Source of the DNA: RCIO01 sp965232405
Lineage (GTDB): Bacteria; Pseudomonadota; Alphaproteobacteria; Rhizobiales; Rhizobiaceae
Length of the DNA: 64,000 bases
Direction of reading: 5' to 3'
NCBI GenBank assembly: GCA_965232405.1
Contig: OZ246966.1
Location: 2,294,001 to 2,358,000 of the forward strand
A program made the translations under genes and the position numbers. The notes below the pieces were generated by a model that saw only the letters and a program-made list of their open reading frames with translations, was not told the DNA's origin and ran no database searches. Shown piece after piece: positions 33,326 through 43,131 of the stretch (positions within the stretch are counted from its first letter, which is position 1; each line of letters begins with the position of its first letter).

Positions 33326-34185
33326 GCACGGTGCGCGTTGCAGCACTGCAGATGCGTTCGACCATGGATGTCGCACGCAACATTGCGGCGTTCGAGGAAC
33401 TGGTTCGTGCCGCTGCGAAAGACGGCGCGGCCTATGTGCAGTCTCCGGAAATGACCGGCGCGCTGGTGCGCGACCGCGCAACGTTGAAATCGCTGATCAC
33501 GTCTCCTGTGGAAGATGCGGTAGCGGCCAGGGCTTCCGCACTAGCGGCCGAACTTGGCATTCACATCCATGTCGGTTCGACGGCCGTCGCCCGCGATGAT
33601 GGCAAGGTGGCGAACCGCGCTTTCCTGTTCGGTCCAGACGGTGGCTTGATCGCCAACTACGACAAGATCCACATGTTCGACGTCGATCTCGACAATGGCG
33701 AGAGCTGGCGCGAATCGAACACCTACGAACCCGGTCGCGAGACCGTGGTTGCCGATCTGGGTTTCGCGCGGGTGGGGCTCTCTGTCTGCTACGATCTGCG
33801 TTTCCCGCAATTGTTCAGGGCACAGGCGCTGGCCGGCGCCGAGATCTTGACGGTTCCGGCCGCATTCACGCGCCAGACGGGCGAGGCGCACTGGCATGTG
33901 CTGTTGCGCGCAAGGGCAATCGAGAACGGTGCGTTCCTGATCGCCGCAGCCCAGGGCGGCAAGCACGAGGACGGCCGCGAGACCTTTGGGCATTCGATGA
34001 TCGTCGGGCCCTGGGGTGAAATCGTCGCGGAAGCCGCGCATGAGGACCCCGGGGTTGTGATTGCCGATATCGACACCGGCAAGGTTGCGGCCGCGCGCGG
34101 CAAGGTGCCCAATCTCAGCAATGCCCGTCCGTTTGAAGTCAGGACCGTTTCGGCCTCGAAGAGCGGGGAGCGGCAGGCTTCATGA
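33322..34185 (+). CDS. Carbon-nitrogen hydrolase (nitrilase superfamily, Nit1-like)
   Basis: 287 residues with the intact nitrilase triad Glu43 (SPEMTG), Lys115 (NYDKIHMFDV) and Cys156 (GLSVCYDLRFPQLFR). The NYDKIHMFDVD block and the GHSMIVGPWGEI segment fit the Nit1/NitFhit branch, whose members deaminate damaged glutathione. Its position directly after a glutaredoxin gene, with a 4-bp overlap, supports a link to glutathione repair. That link is inference. Confidence 0.88.
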   Translation: MSTVRVAALQMRSTMDVARNIAAFEELVRAAAKDGAAYVQSPEMTGALVRDRATLKSLITSPVEDAVAARASALAAELGIHIHVGSTAVARDDGKVANRAFLFGPDGGLIANYDKIHMFDVDLDNGESWRESNTYEPGRETVVADLGFARVGLSVCYDLRFPQLFRAQALAGAEILTVPAAFTRQTGEAHWHVLLRARAIENGAFLIAAAQGGKHEDGRETFGHSMIVGPWGEIVAEAAHEDPGVVIADIDTGKVAAARGKVPNLSNARPFEVRTVSASKSGERQAS

Positions 34186-34607
34186 TCCGGTTTTCGCTGT
34201 GCTGCGACCATGACCATGATTTCGATGGCTGGTTTCGCAACAATGACGATTTCGAAAAACAGAAAAAGCGCGGGCTGGTTTCCTGCCCGGTCTGCCAGTC
34301 GTCCAAGGTGGAGAAGGCGCTGATGGCGCCGTCGGTGCAGACGGCGCGCAAGTCCGAGAAGGTCGCGCTCAGCATGAGTGCCGAGCAGAAGCAGCTGATG
34401 GGCAAGCTGCGCGAACTGACCGACAAGATGAAGGAAAACGCCGATTATGTCGGCGACAAGTTTCCCGAGGAAGCGCGCAAGATACATTTCGGCGAAACAG
34501 ACCCGCGCGGCATCTATGGCGAGGCGTCACCGGACGAGGTGAAGGACCTGCTGGATGACGGCGTGGAGATTATGCCGCTGCCGACAATTCCAGACGATAC
34601 GAACTAG
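34182..34607 (+). CDS. DUF1178 family protein
   Basis: 141 residues starting MIRFSLCCDHDHDFDGWF, with CPVCQSSKVEKALMAPSV next; the cysteines look like a small zinc site. The rest is helical (EQKQLMGKLRELTDKMKENADYVGDKFPEEA...), followed by HFGETDPRGIYGEAS and an acidic tail. This is the full DUF1178 pattern. The family has no known function. It overlaps the upstream nitrilase gene by 4 bp and closes this operon; its last 4 bases overlap the end of the convergent methyltransferase gene. Confidence 0.93.
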   Translation: MIRFSLCCDHDHDFDGWFRNNDDFEKQKKRGLVSCPVCQSSKVEKALMAPSVQTARKSEKVALSMSAEQKQLMGKLRELTDKMKENADYVGDKFPEEARKIHFGETDPRGIYGEASPDEVKDLLDDGVEIMPLPTIPDDTN

Positions 34608-35437
34608 CGTTTCTGCGCGACAGCAAGCAGGGCCGTGGAACCCAGTGTTGTCGGTGTTGCGCCCAGGTCTTTCCTGATGCGGGCCAGCGCCAGCTCTTCC
34701 ACGTTCGCCCATTCATCGGCGCTCATCGAGTTTTTGAGCATGACGATGGGCGCGGTACCGCGCACTGTATCGCGCCAGAACTCTTCCGGGTTTTTGACGT
34801 CGATGAATCGCGTGACGGCTGCGACTTCGACGTCGACAAAACCCGCCGCCGCCATCTCGCGCTCGAAATTTTCACGCACTTCAAGGCCGGCGTGGAACGG
34901 CTTTGGTTCTGCCGGCGCGCTGTCGTCGCGCAGAGCGGCTGAGACCACCCGCATGAGTGGAGATTGCGAAGCGGGCGCCCAGCTTGAAACCAGCGCCTGA
35001 CCTCCGGGTTTCAGAACACGAAAGAGCTCGCCAAAGCCCTTGCCGCGATCGGGGAAAAACATCAGGCCGAACATCGACAAGGCAATATCGAACGAACCGT
35101 CGGCAAAAGGCAGCGCCTGTCCATCGGCCTCCACGATGTCCAGATTTGCAACTCCAGCGCCGGATGCGGCGAGCCGCAACTCTTCCAGCATTGCAGCCGA
35201 GAAGTCGACGCATGTGATGTGCGCGACCCGCGGAGCCAGCGGCAGCGCCGTCGTTCCCGGACCGCAGGCAACGTCGATCACCTTCGAGCTCGTATCGTAA
35301 CTCAGACGCGCAAGTCCTGCTTCGGAGAACTCGGCTAGAAACCCTCTGGTTGTCGCCGAATAACCCTCGGCCACAGCCGACCACGGGTCGGGCATTGCGA
35401 GCGGGTTGGATGCAGGAAGGCCGGTACTGTCATTCAT
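34604..35437 (-). CDS. Class I SAM-dependent methyltransferase
   Basis: 277 residues with a clear Rossmann methyltransferase core: motif I VIDVACGPGTTALPLA, acidic strand end CVDFS, IVEADGQALPFADGSFDIALSMFGLMFFPD and LKPGGQALVSSWAP. The resemblance is to UbiE/COQ5-like and small-molecule methyltransferases. The substrate cannot be named. It is transcribed alone, 90 bp downstream of ubiG on the same strand. Confidence 0.85.
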   Translation of the reverse strand: MNDSTGLPASNPLAMPDPWSAVAEGYSATTRGFLAEFSEAGLARLSYDTSSKVIDVACGPGTTALPLAPRVAHITCVDFSAAMLEELRLAASGAGVANLDIVEADGQALPFADGSFDIALSMFGLMFFPDRGKGFGELFRVLKPGGQALVSSWAPASQSPLMRVVSAALRDDSAPAEPKPFHAGLEVRENFEREMAAAGFVDVEVAAVTRFIDVKNPEEFWRDTVRGTAPIVMLKNSMSADEWANVEELALARIRKDLGATPTTLGSTALLAVAQKR

Positions 35438-35527
35438 CGCGCATGCTCGCTTTCAACGGGATTGGTGAGCCATACTGCCCCGGACCGCTGTGACGGTCTT
35501 GAATGAAAGTAACCGACGGAACTGTTG

Positions 35528-36286
35528 CTAGTCCTCGTTGGCGGCCTGTTTTTCGGCCAGCACCATGTAGTTCACATCCATATCGCGCGAACGCTGCCAG
35601 CGGTCGGCAATCGGATTGTAGATGACTCCCGAGCGGTCGGTGATGGTAAGGCCCACTGCGCCAAGTGCGCTTTCCAACTCGTCCGGACGCACCAGCTTGC
35701 CGAACTGATGGGTGCCGCGCGGCAGCCAGCGCAGGACATATTCGGCGCCGATGATCGCCAGACCCAGCGCCTTCAGCGTGCGGTTGATGGTCGCCACGAA
35801 CATGATGCCGCCCGGCTTGAGCATGGCGCCGCAGCGGGCAATGAAGAAGTCGACATCGGCGACGTGCTCAACCACTTCCATGTTGAGGATGATGTCGAAC
35901 TTCTCGCCGGCATCGGCCAGCTCTTCGGCCGTGGTGGCGCGGTAGTCGATCTTCAACCCGCTTTCGGAGGCGTGGAGTTTTGCGACCTCGATATTGGTTT
36001 CGGAGGCATCCGCACCGACCACCGTTGCGCCCAGTCTTGCCATCGGCTCGCACAGCAGCCCGCCGCCGCAGCCGATGTCGAGGATGCGCAGGCCCTTGAG
36101 CGGATTGGTGTCGCGCTGGTCGCGGCCGAAATGGGCGGTCGCCTTGTCGCGAATGTAAGCCAGCCGAACCGGATTGAACTTGTGTAGCGGCCTGAACTTG
36201 CCGTTCGGGTTCCACCACTCAGCCGCAAGAGCGGAGAAGTGCTTGATCTCGGCGTCGTCGACAGTAGTTCGCTGCGCCTGGGGCAT
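35528..36286 (-). CDS. ubiG: Ubiquinone biosynthesis O-methyltransferase UbiG
   Basis: Performs both O-methylations in ubiquinone synthesis. The 252 residues include HFSALAAEWWNPNGKFRPLHKFNPVRL, diagnostic of UbiG, then the SAM motif ILDIGCGGGLLCEPMA, EVVEHVADVDFF and WLPRGTHQFGKLVRPDE. The start at 36286 is set by AGAGGAGA about 8 bp upstream; the frame stays open to 36511 without meaning. It is divergent from lysC, 254 bp apart. Confidence 0.96.
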   Translation of the reverse strand: MPQAQRTTVDDAEIKHFSALAAEWWNPNGKFRPLHKFNPVRLAYIRDKATAHFGRDQRDTNPLKGLRILDIGCGGGLLCEPMARLGATVVGADASETNIEVAKLHASESGLKIDYRATTAEELADAGEKFDIILNMEVVEHVADVDFFIARCGAMLKPGGIMFVATINRTLKALGLAIIGAEYVLRWLPRGTHQFGKLVRPDELESALGAVGLTITDRSGVIYNPIADRWQRSRDMDVNYMVLAEKQAANED

Positions 36287-36540
36287 GGCCGGTCTCCTCT
36301 GCGGCAAACAAGTCGTGACATGGAGCGGAAATGTCAAGCGCGCGAGCGCGGTCCTGACCGATGCGCGGCGATGTGTCGAGCTGCTGGGCATTGCTTGCGA
36401 AAGACGAAGGCATTGGATATGGAAGCCGCGCGCACGGGCCAGCCCTTTGACGCAAAAAGAACGCCGGTCGCGCAATGCGTTTCCGGCCAAGATTTTCCCC
36501 GGGTTCCGCAATCCGGCACCGGTTGAGGCATTTCCAGACG

Positions 36541-37815
36541 ATGGCGCGCATCGTGATGAAATTCGGCGGGACGTCTGTCGCCGATCTGGAGCGAATCCAG
36601 AATGTTGCGCGCCACGTCAAACGCGAGGTGGATGCCGGCAACGAAGTCGCCGTCGTGGTGTCGGCCATGGCCGGCAAGACCAATGAGCTGGTCGGTTGGG
36701 CGCAGCAGATGCCGCGCGTTTCCGGCGCGAACCTGCCGTTCTTCGACGCGCGGGAATACGACGCCATCGTCGCCTCCGGCGAACAGGTTTCAGCCGGTCT
36801 TCTGGCCATCGCGCTGCAGTCGGCTGGTGTGGATGCGCGCTCATGGCAGGGATGGCAGATCCCGATCCGCACCGACGGAGCGCATGGCGCGGCGCGCATC
36901 GTGGATATTGAAGCCGACAAGCTGATCGAGCGTATCGCCAGAGGGCAGGTGGCAGTCGTCACCGGCTTTCAGGGCATCGGGCCCGACAACCGGATCGCGA
37001 CGCTCGGGCGCGGAGGCTCGGATACGAGTGCGGTTGCGGTGGCAGCCGCAGTGAAGGCCGTCCGTTGTGATATCTATACCGACGTTGACGGCGTTTACAC
37101 GACCGACCCGCGCATAGAGCCGAAGGCGCGGCGGCTGTCGCGTATCTCGTTCGAGGAGATGCTGGAAATGGCGTCGCTCGGCGCCAAGGTTCTGCAGGTC
37201 CGTTCCGTCGAGCTGGCCATGGTTCACAAGGTGCGCACCTTCGTGCGTTCCTCTTTCGACGACCCCGATGCGCCGGGCATGGACGATCCGATCAACCCGC
37301 CCGGAACGCTCATTTGCGATGAGGATGAAATCGTGGAACAGCAAGTCGTCACCGGTATCGCCTATGCCAAGGACGAAGCCCAGATCTCGCTGAGGCGCGT
37401 CTCCGACCGACCGGGTGTCGCAGCCGGCATTTTCGGTCCGCTGGCCGAAGCCGGCATCAACGTCGACATGATCGTCCAGAATATCTCCGAAGACGGGTCG
37501 CGCACGGACATGACCTTCACCGTGCCGTCAGGCGATGTCGACAAGGCCCTGGCGGTTTTGGAATCGAACCGCGAGACGGTCGGGTTCGACGCCATCCAGC
37601 ATGAAGCCGGGATGATGAAGGTGTCGGTCATCGGCATCGGCATGCGCAGTCATGCCGGTGTTGCGGCTACTGCCTTCAAGGCGCTCTCGGAACGCGGCAT
37701 CAACATCCGCGCGATCACGACCTCCGAGATCAAGATTTCGATCCTGATCGACGGCGCCTACGGGGAACTCGCCGTGCGCGCTTTGCATTCCGTGTACGGT
37801 CTGGATAAGCAATAG
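36541..37815 (+). CDS. lysC: Aspartate kinase LysC
   Basis: Phosphorylates aspartate, the first step towards lysine, threonine, methionine and diaminopimelate. The 424-residue monofunctional form has the N-terminal KFGGTSVAD motif, the kinase domain with TLGRGGSDTSAVAVAAA and TDVDGVYTTDPRI, and two C-terminal ACT domains (~265-420; for example RPGVAAGIFGPLAEAGINVDMI and HAGVAATAFKALSERGINIRAI). Feedback by lysine and threonine through the ACT domains is the family norm. The ATG at 36541 gives the standard start. ptsP follows 63 bp later. Confidence 0.97.
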   Translation: MARIVMKFGGTSVADLERIQNVARHVKREVDAGNEVAVVVSAMAGKTNELVGWAQQMPRVSGANLPFFDAREYDAIVASGEQVSAGLLAIALQSAGVDARSWQGWQIPIRTDGAHGAARIVDIEADKLIERIARGQVAVVTGFQGIGPDNRIATLGRGGSDTSAVAVAAAVKAVRCDIYTDVDGVYTTDPRIEPKARRLSRISFEEMLEMASLGAKVLQVRSVELAMVHKVRTFVRSSFDDPDAPGMDDPINPPGTLICDEDEIVEQQVVTGIAYAKDEAQISLRRVSDRPGVAAGIFGPLAEAGINVDMIVQNISEDGSRTDMTFTVPSGDVDKALAVLESNRETVGFDAIQHEAGMMKVSVIGIGMRSHAGVAATAFKALSERGINIRAITTSEIKISILIDGAYGELAVRALHSVYGLDKQ

Positions 37816-37878
37816 AGTCAGAAAATTTGGAGTCGCGCGCTACCGGTATACAGCTCCGGTCGCAGCGGCCGGACGTAT

Positions 37879-40164
37879 ATGACGCAGGTACGGGACATCG
37901 CCGCGGGACCGCGCGTATTGCTGAGAAGGCTGCGCGAGTTCATGGCGGCCGCATTGGAGCCGCAGGACCGGCTCGACCGTATTGTGCGCGAAATCGCTCG
38001 CAACATGGTTGCAGAAGTGTGTTCGCTCTACGTACTGCGAGCGGACTCCGTTCTTGAGCTTTATGCCACCGAAGGTCTGAATCCCGGCGCCGTCCACCTG
38101 GCGCAGTTGAGCCTCGGGCAAGGCCTTGTCGGCACAATCGCGGCAAGTGCCAGGCCGCTCAACCTGACCGACGCCCAGCATCACCCGGCCTTCGCCTACC
38201 TGCCTGAGACGGGCGAGGAAATCTATCATTCCTTCCTCGGTGTTCCGGTGCTCAGAGCCGGGCGCACGCTCGGCGTTCTCGTGGTCCAGAACAAGACCAT
38301 GCGAGCCTATCGCGACGACGAGGTCGAGGCGCTGGAAACGACGGCGATGGTCATCGCCGAAATGATCGCCACCGGCGATCTAGGGCGGCTGGCGCGGCCT
38401 GGCATCGAGCTGGATCTGAGCCGTCCGGTCAGCTTCGACGGCATGGCGCTCAATGAAGGCGTCGGCCTGGGTCATGTGGTTCTTCACGAACCGCGCGTTG
38501 TGGTGAAGGACCTGTTTGCCGAGGATACGGATGCTGAGCTTGAGCGGCTGTCGGAGGCGCTGGGTTCGCTCAGGCTTTCGATCGACGACATGCTGTCGCG
38601 CCGCGAGGTTGCCTTTGAGGGCGAACACCGCGCTGTGCTCGAAGCCTACCGCATGTTCGCCAATGACCGTGGCTGGGTGCGGCGTCTCGAAGAGGCGATC
38701 GGCAACGGCCTGACAGCCGAAGCGGCGGTCGAGAAGGTGCAGAGCGACATGCGTGCGCGCATGCTGCACATGACCGATCCTTACTTGCGCGAACGCATGA
38801 GCGATTTCGACGACCTCGGCAACCGGCTGCTCAGGCAGCTCATGGGCCGGGGACCGGAGACGCTGGCTGAAACGCTGCCGAAGGATTCCATCATCGTTGC
38901 GCGCTCCATGGGCGCAGCCGAATTGCTCGACTATCCACGCCAGAGGCTGCGTGGGCTGGTGCTGGAAGACGGCGCACCGACCAGCCATGTGGTGATCGTC
39001 GCCCGCGCCATGGGCATTCCGGTTGCCGGCCAGGTCAAAGGCGCCGTTTCGATGTCGGAGAATGGCGACGCCATCATAATCGACGGCGATGACGGGCAGG
39101 TGCATCTGCGGCCGCAGTCGGACGTGGAAGCGGCGTTTGCCGAAAAAGCCAGGTTCCGGGCGCGCAAGCAGCAGCATTATCGCGAACTGCGCGACAAGCC
39201 GTCGGTCTCAGTTGATGGCGTCAGGGTCGATCTCTTGATGAATGCCGGTCTCGCCGTGGACCTGCCGCAACTGGCAGAGTCCGGGGCGGCCGGTATCGGA
39301 CTGTTTCGCACCGAACTCCAGTTCATGGTCGCGGCCCAGTTTCCACGCGCGGAAGAGCAGGAGCAGCTTTACCGCGAGGTGCTGCTCGCGGCTGGCGACA
39401 AGCCGGTCACCTTCCGCACCATCGACATCGGCGGAGACAAGGTGCTGCCCTACTTCAAGGAGGCGACGCCTGAGGAGAACCCGGCGCTGGGTTGGCGCGC
39501 CATCAGGGTAACGCTCGATCGGCCGGCGCTGCTGCGCACCCAGATACGCGCACTGCTGAAGGCTGCCGGCGGGCGCGAGCTGCGCGTCATGCTGCCGATG
39601 GTGACGGAGATCTCGGAGATCAGGAAGGCGCGCGCGATCATGGATCGCGAGGTCCGGCACCTTTCGCGTTTTGCGCATTTGTTGCCGACGCGGATCAAGC
39701 TGGGCGCGATGATCGAGGTGCCGTCGCTTCTGTGGCAGCTCGATGAGCTGATGCAGGCGGTGGATTTCGTGTCTGTCGGTTCAAACGATCTGTTCCAGTA
39801 CATCACCGCGAGCGACCGGGGGAACACGCGCATGTCATCGCGGTTCAACCCGATTTCAGTGCCGTTCCTGAGGGTTCTGAAAAGGATCGCCGATGCAGGC
39901 TTTGCCAATGATACGCCGGTGACCCTGTGCGGCGAACTGGCCGGGCGGCCCATATCCGCGATGGCGCTGATTGGCGTCGGATACCGCTCGATCTCGATGG
40001 CGCCGGCGGCGATCGGCCCGGTCAAGGCGATGCTGTGCGACCTTCCTGTCAGCGCGCTGGTGGACAGGATGAAGACGGCCATTGACGGCATGGGTGCAGA
40101 AGACGACATGAATGCGATGCTGACCGAGTTTGCCGCCGATCACGGGGTCGAGCTTGAATACTGA
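37879..40164 (+). CDS. ptsP: Phosphoenolpyruvate-protein phosphotransferase PtsP (EI-Ntr)
   Basis: First enzyme of the nitrogen-related phosphotransferase system, passing phosphate from PEP to NPr. The 761 residues comprise an N-terminal GAF sensor domain (~20-160), an EI N-domain, the phosphohistidine His370 in DGAPTSHVVIVARAMGIP, and a PEP-binding TIM barrel with GIGLFRTELQFM, GSNDLFQYITASDRGN and VTLCGELAGRP carrying the catalytic Cys. The GAF domain, glutamine-responsive in relatives, separates it from sugar-type EI. lysC-ptsP-prfA is a gene order I know from rhizobia. Confidence 0.96.
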   Translation: MTQVRDIAAGPRVLLRRLREFMAAALEPQDRLDRIVREIARNMVAEVCSLYVLRADSVLELYATEGLNPGAVHLAQLSLGQGLVGTIAASARPLNLTDAQHHPAFAYLPETGEEIYHSFLGVPVLRAGRTLGVLVVQNKTMRAYRDDEVEALETTAMVIAEMIATGDLGRLARPGIELDLSRPVSFDGMALNEGVGLGHVVLHEPRVVVKDLFAEDTDAELERLSEALGSLRLSIDDMLSRREVAFEGEHRAVLEAYRMFANDRGWVRRLEEAIGNGLTAEAAVEKVQSDMRARMLHMTDPYLRERMSDFDDLGNRLLRQLMGRGPETLAETLPKDSIIVARSMGAAELLDYPRQRLRGLVLEDGAPTSHVVIVARAMGIPVAGQVKGAVSMSENGDAIIIDGDDGQVHLRPQSDVEAAFAEKARFRARKQQHYRELRDKPSVSVDGVRVDLLMNAGLAVDLPQLAESGAAGIGLFRTELQFMVAAQFPRAEEQEQLYREVLLAAGDKPVTFRTIDIGGDKVLPYFKEATPEENPALGWRAIRVTLDRPALLRTQIRALLKAAGGRELRVMLPMVTEISEIRKARAIMDREVRHLSRFAHLLPTRIKLGAMIEVPSLLWQLDELMQAVDFVSVGSNDLFQYITASDRGNTRMSSRFNPISVPFLRVLKRIADAGFANDTPVTLCGELAGRPISAMALIGVGYRSISMAPAAIGPVKAMLCDLPVSALVDRMKTAIDGMGAEDDMNAMLTEFAADHGVELEY

Positions 40165-40187
40165 ACCTCGATTTCAAGGCCGCGACC

Positions 40188-41261
40188 GTGATTGATCTTC
40201 CCACCGAGCGCATGGATCAGGTGGTCAAGCGGTTCGAACTGCTCGAAGCGCGGATGGCGGCCGGGCCGGAGGCTGACGAATACGTCAAGCTGGCTTCCGA
40301 GTACTCTGATCTTCAGGAAATGGTCGAAAAGATCAGGGCGCTAAGGGCGGCCGAAAAAGAAGAAGCCGACCTTGAGGAACTGATCGCCGATAGCGGCACC
40401 GACGGGGAGATGCGTGAGCTTGCCGAAGCCGATCTCGGTCCTGTCCGGGAACGGCTTGAGACGCTGCGGCAGGACATCCAGATATTGCTTCTGCCGCGTG
40501 ACGCGGCAGACGACAAGAACGCAATCCTGGAAATTCGCGCTGGAACCGGCGGTGACGAGGCAGCCCTCTTCGCTGGCGACCTCTACCGCATGTATGAGCG
40601 CTACGCCTCGGAACATGGCTGGAAGATGGAGGTCGTTTCGGCGAGCGAAGGCGAGGTCGGCGGCTACAAGGAAATCATCGCCAGCGTTTCGGGCAAGGGC
40701 GTTTTTGCGCGGCTGAAATTCGAGTCCGGCGTGCACCGGGTGCAGCGCGTGCCGGAAACGGAAGCCGGCGGGCGCATCCATACATCGGCGGCCACAGTGG
40801 CGGTGCTGCCGGAAGCGGAAGATGTCGATATCGAAATTCGCAACGAAGACATTCGCATAGACACGATGCGCGCTTCAGGAGCCGGCGGCCAGCACGTGAA
40901 CACCACCGACTCGGCTGTGCGGATCACGCATATTCCGACCGGTATCATGGTAGTTTCGGCCGAGAAATCGCAGCATCAGAATCGGGCGCGGGCAATGCAG
41001 ATATTGCGCGCGCGCCTATTTGACATGGAGCGCACGAAGGCTGCGGACGAACGGTCCGAGGCGCGACGGCTGCAGGTGGGATCGGGCGACCGGTCCGAAC
41101 GCATCCGCACCTACAATTTTCCTCAGGGCCGGGTGACCGACCACCGCATCAACCTCACGCTCTACAAGCTCGATCGCGTAATGCTCGGCGAACTCGATGA
41201 GGTGATCGACGCGCTTGTCGCCGACCATCAATCGGCTTTGCTGGCTGAGATGGATGGCTGA
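40188..41261 (+). CDS. prfA: Peptide chain release factor 1
   Basis: Recognises UAA and UAG stop codons. The 357 residues contain the GGQ motif at 233-235 in ASGAGGQHVNTTDSAV and the RF1-type recognition segment RVPETEAGGRIHTSAATVAVLPE. The GTG at 40188 (MIDLPTERMDQVVKRF) fits the rhizobial N-terminus better than the ATG at 40212. Its last bases overlap the start of prmC, whose product methylates Gln235 of this protein. Confidence 0.97.
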   Translation: MIDLPTERMDQVVKRFELLEARMAAGPEADEYVKLASEYSDLQEMVEKIRALRAAEKEEADLEELIADSGTDGEMRELAEADLGPVRERLETLRQDIQILLLPRDAADDKNAILEIRAGTGGDEAALFAGDLYRMYERYASEHGWKMEVVSASEGEVGGYKEIIASVSGKGVFARLKFESGVHRVQRVPETEAGGRIHTSAATVAVLPEAEDVDIEIRNEDIRIDTMRASGAGGQHVNTTDSAVRITHIPTGIMVVSAEKSQHQNRARAMQILRARLFDMERTKAADERSEARRLQVGSGDRSERIRTYNFPQGRVTDHRINLTLYKLDRVMLGELDEVIDALVADHQSALLAEMDG

Positions 41262-42138
41262 GGCCGCCGTGGTGGCCACGCGGCTGGACGCCCTCATGCG
41301 TGATGTGGCTTTGCTGCTCGGAGAGGCGGGGATCGAAAACCACCGCAGGGAAGCACGGCTCTTGCTGGAACATTTTGCCGGCGCTGACGCTGCCGAGATA
41401 CTTGCCAATCCCGACCGAGTGATGACCCCGGAGGTCTGCGAGGCCGCGATTGCCGCGGCGCGGCGCAGGGCTGGCGGCGAGCCGCTTCACCGGATCATCG
41501 GACGGCGTGCGTTTTATGGCGTCGACCTGATGCTTTCACCGGCCACGCTTGAGCCGCGCCCCGATACGGAAATCCTTGTCGACCGAATCATCCCGCACGC
41601 ACGGCGAATCATCGCCTCTCGTGGAGCATGCAGATTGCTCGATCTGGGGACCGGGACGGGCGCGATTGCGCTCGCCGTTCTCAAGGAAGTCGATGGTGTG
41701 ACCGCATTGGGTGTGGATATCGCGGAGGGCGCTGTCGCGGTTGCGCGGGAGAACGCCCAGATCAATGGCCTTGGCGAACGGTTTGAGACGATGACGTCGG
41801 ACTGGTTCGTCGGCGTAAACGAAAAATTTCACATCATCGTCTCAAATCCTCCCTATATAGCAGATAGTGAATTTGCATCTTTGCCGGACGATGTTCAGCG
41901 CTTTGACCCGAAAACCGCGCTTATTGGCGGTGAAGACGGGTTGGAGGCCTACAGGGCAATTGCGCAATCGGCAGCCGACTATCTTTTGCCCGATGGCATC
42001 ATCGGCGTTGAGATCGGGCACGAGCAGCGCGAGGCGGTGAGCGCGCTGTTCGCCAAGCAGAGTTACACGCTGATCGAACACGCGCGCGACCTGGCGGGAC
42101 ATGACAGGGCGCTACTGTTCAGCCCGTTCACCGGGTGA
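41254..42138 (+). CDS. prmC: Release factor glutamine methyltransferase PrmC
   Basis: Methylates the glutamine of the GGQ motif in release factors, raising termination efficiency. The 294 residues have an N-terminal helical domain (~10-85), the SAM loop LDLGTGTGAIALA, and the catalytic NPPY at 198-201 (IVSNPPYIADSE). The ATG at 41254 overlaps the last codons of prfA, so translation is coupled. Confidence 0.96.
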   Translation: MAEAAVVATRLDALMRDVALLLGEAGIENHRREARLLLEHFAGADAAEILANPDRVMTPEVCEAAIAAARRRAGGEPLHRIIGRRAFYGVDLMLSPATLEPRPDTEILVDRIIPHARRIIASRGACRLLDLGTGTGAIALAVLKEVDGVTALGVDIAEGAVAVARENAQINGLGERFETMTSDWFVGVNEKFHIIVSNPPYIADSEFASLPDDVQRFDPKTALIGGEDGLEAYRAIAQSAADYLLPDGIIGVEIGHEQREAVSALFAKQSYTLIEHARDLAGHDRALLFSPFTG

Positions 42139-42432
42139 GATGACGCAACGCAAAAAAGGCTTGGCAATCAGGAGGATTGCGGTTAGGTTCCGGCTACCGG
42201 ATGAGACGAAGCAGGCAGTGCTGTTTTCGATTCCGCGCTCCGAAAAACGAACTGCCTTGTGCGTATGTGACGCAACTGCTTCGTGCGGGGTATCTCCGGA
42301 TTGTGACTGAACCAACACGAGGTTTCATCTGGCGATCGCGCTATGCGCGTTTGAACGCCTTAGGAGCAACGCGAGCGAGCCGAACCGGGCCGCCGCACAA
42401 GATTACTGCAACCAATCTCTGAAGAGTATCGA
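42139..42432. other. Intergenic region between prmC and the DUF4167 gene
   Basis: 294 bp with no credible gene. It presumably contains the promoter and 5' leader of the DUF4167 gene, but I see no convincing -10/-35 pair and no clear riboswitch fold. Confidence 0.5.
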
Positions 42433-43062
42433 ATGAGGCCACAACAACAGAACCGGCGCATGCGCGGCCGCGGGAACAACAACAACCGCAAGGGTCCCAA
42501 CCCTTTGACCCGCAGCTACGAAAGCAACGGTCCCGACGTGAAAATACGCGGCACCGCGCAGCAGGTGGCGGACAAATACGCGACACTCGCCCGTGACGCT
42601 CAAAGCTCAGGCGACCGCGTGATGGCTGAGAACTATCTCCAGCACGCAGAACATTACAACCGCATCATCGCAGCGGCGCAGGCCGCGCAAGCCGCGCAGC
42701 AACAGCAGCGCGACAGTTCGGACATGAACGATGATGATGCTGACGACCGCAACGACCGCACCGAGGCGTCCGACCGCCGCAACGATCGGAACAACGGTTC
42801 GGGTCCGCAGCCGGTGATCGAGGGCGTTCCGGCCGAAGTGGCGCATTCTGAAAACACCCCGCCCGGCGAGCAGAACGGGCAGGGCAAGGATGGCGCCAAC
42901 GGTAGCCATGTGAACGGCCAGAGCGAAGCGTCGGGCGAGGAAGAGCAGCCGCGCAAGCGGGCGCGCCGTCCACGCAAGCCACGCGATGCCGAAGCCGCTC
43001 AGCAAGGCGATGATGGCGGCACGAATGTCGGCGAAGCTTCGCCTTCCGAAGCCGTCAACTAA
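42433..43062 (+). CDS. DUF4167 family basic N-terminal protein
   Basis: 209 residues. The N-terminal ~85 residues are the DUF4167 domain: an Asn/Arg-rich start (QQQNRRMRGRGNNNNRKGPN), then VKIRGTAQQVADKYATLARDAQ and AENYLQHAEHYNRII. The remainder is polar and disordered, with Asp/Asn/Arg repeats and a basic PRKRARRPRKPR cluster near the end. The composition suggests RNA or nucleoid binding, but no function is established. It is monocistronic with a strong terminator. Confidence 0.93.
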   Translation: MRPQQQNRRMRGRGNNNNRKGPNPLTRSYESNGPDVKIRGTAQQVADKYATLARDAQSSGDRVMAENYLQHAEHYNRIIAAAQAAQAAQQQQRDSSDMNDDDADDRNDRTEASDRRNDRNNGSGPQPVIEGVPAEVAHSENTPPGEQNGQGKDGANGSHVNGQSEASGEEEQPRKRARRPRKPRDAEAAQQGDDGGTNVGEASPSEAVN

Positions 43063-43086
43063 CGCGTAACATTCCTGGAACACAAT

Positions 43087-43114
43087 AAGGCGGGGCTTCG
43101 GCTCCGCCTTTTTT
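43087..43114 (+). terminator. Rho-independent terminator after the DUF4167 gene
   Basis: AAGGCGGGGC (43087-43096) and GCTCCGCCTT (43101-43110) pair around a TTCG tetraloop, then TTTT. Confidence 0.93.
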
Positions 43115-43131
43115 CGTTTGTTATGCGGTAT

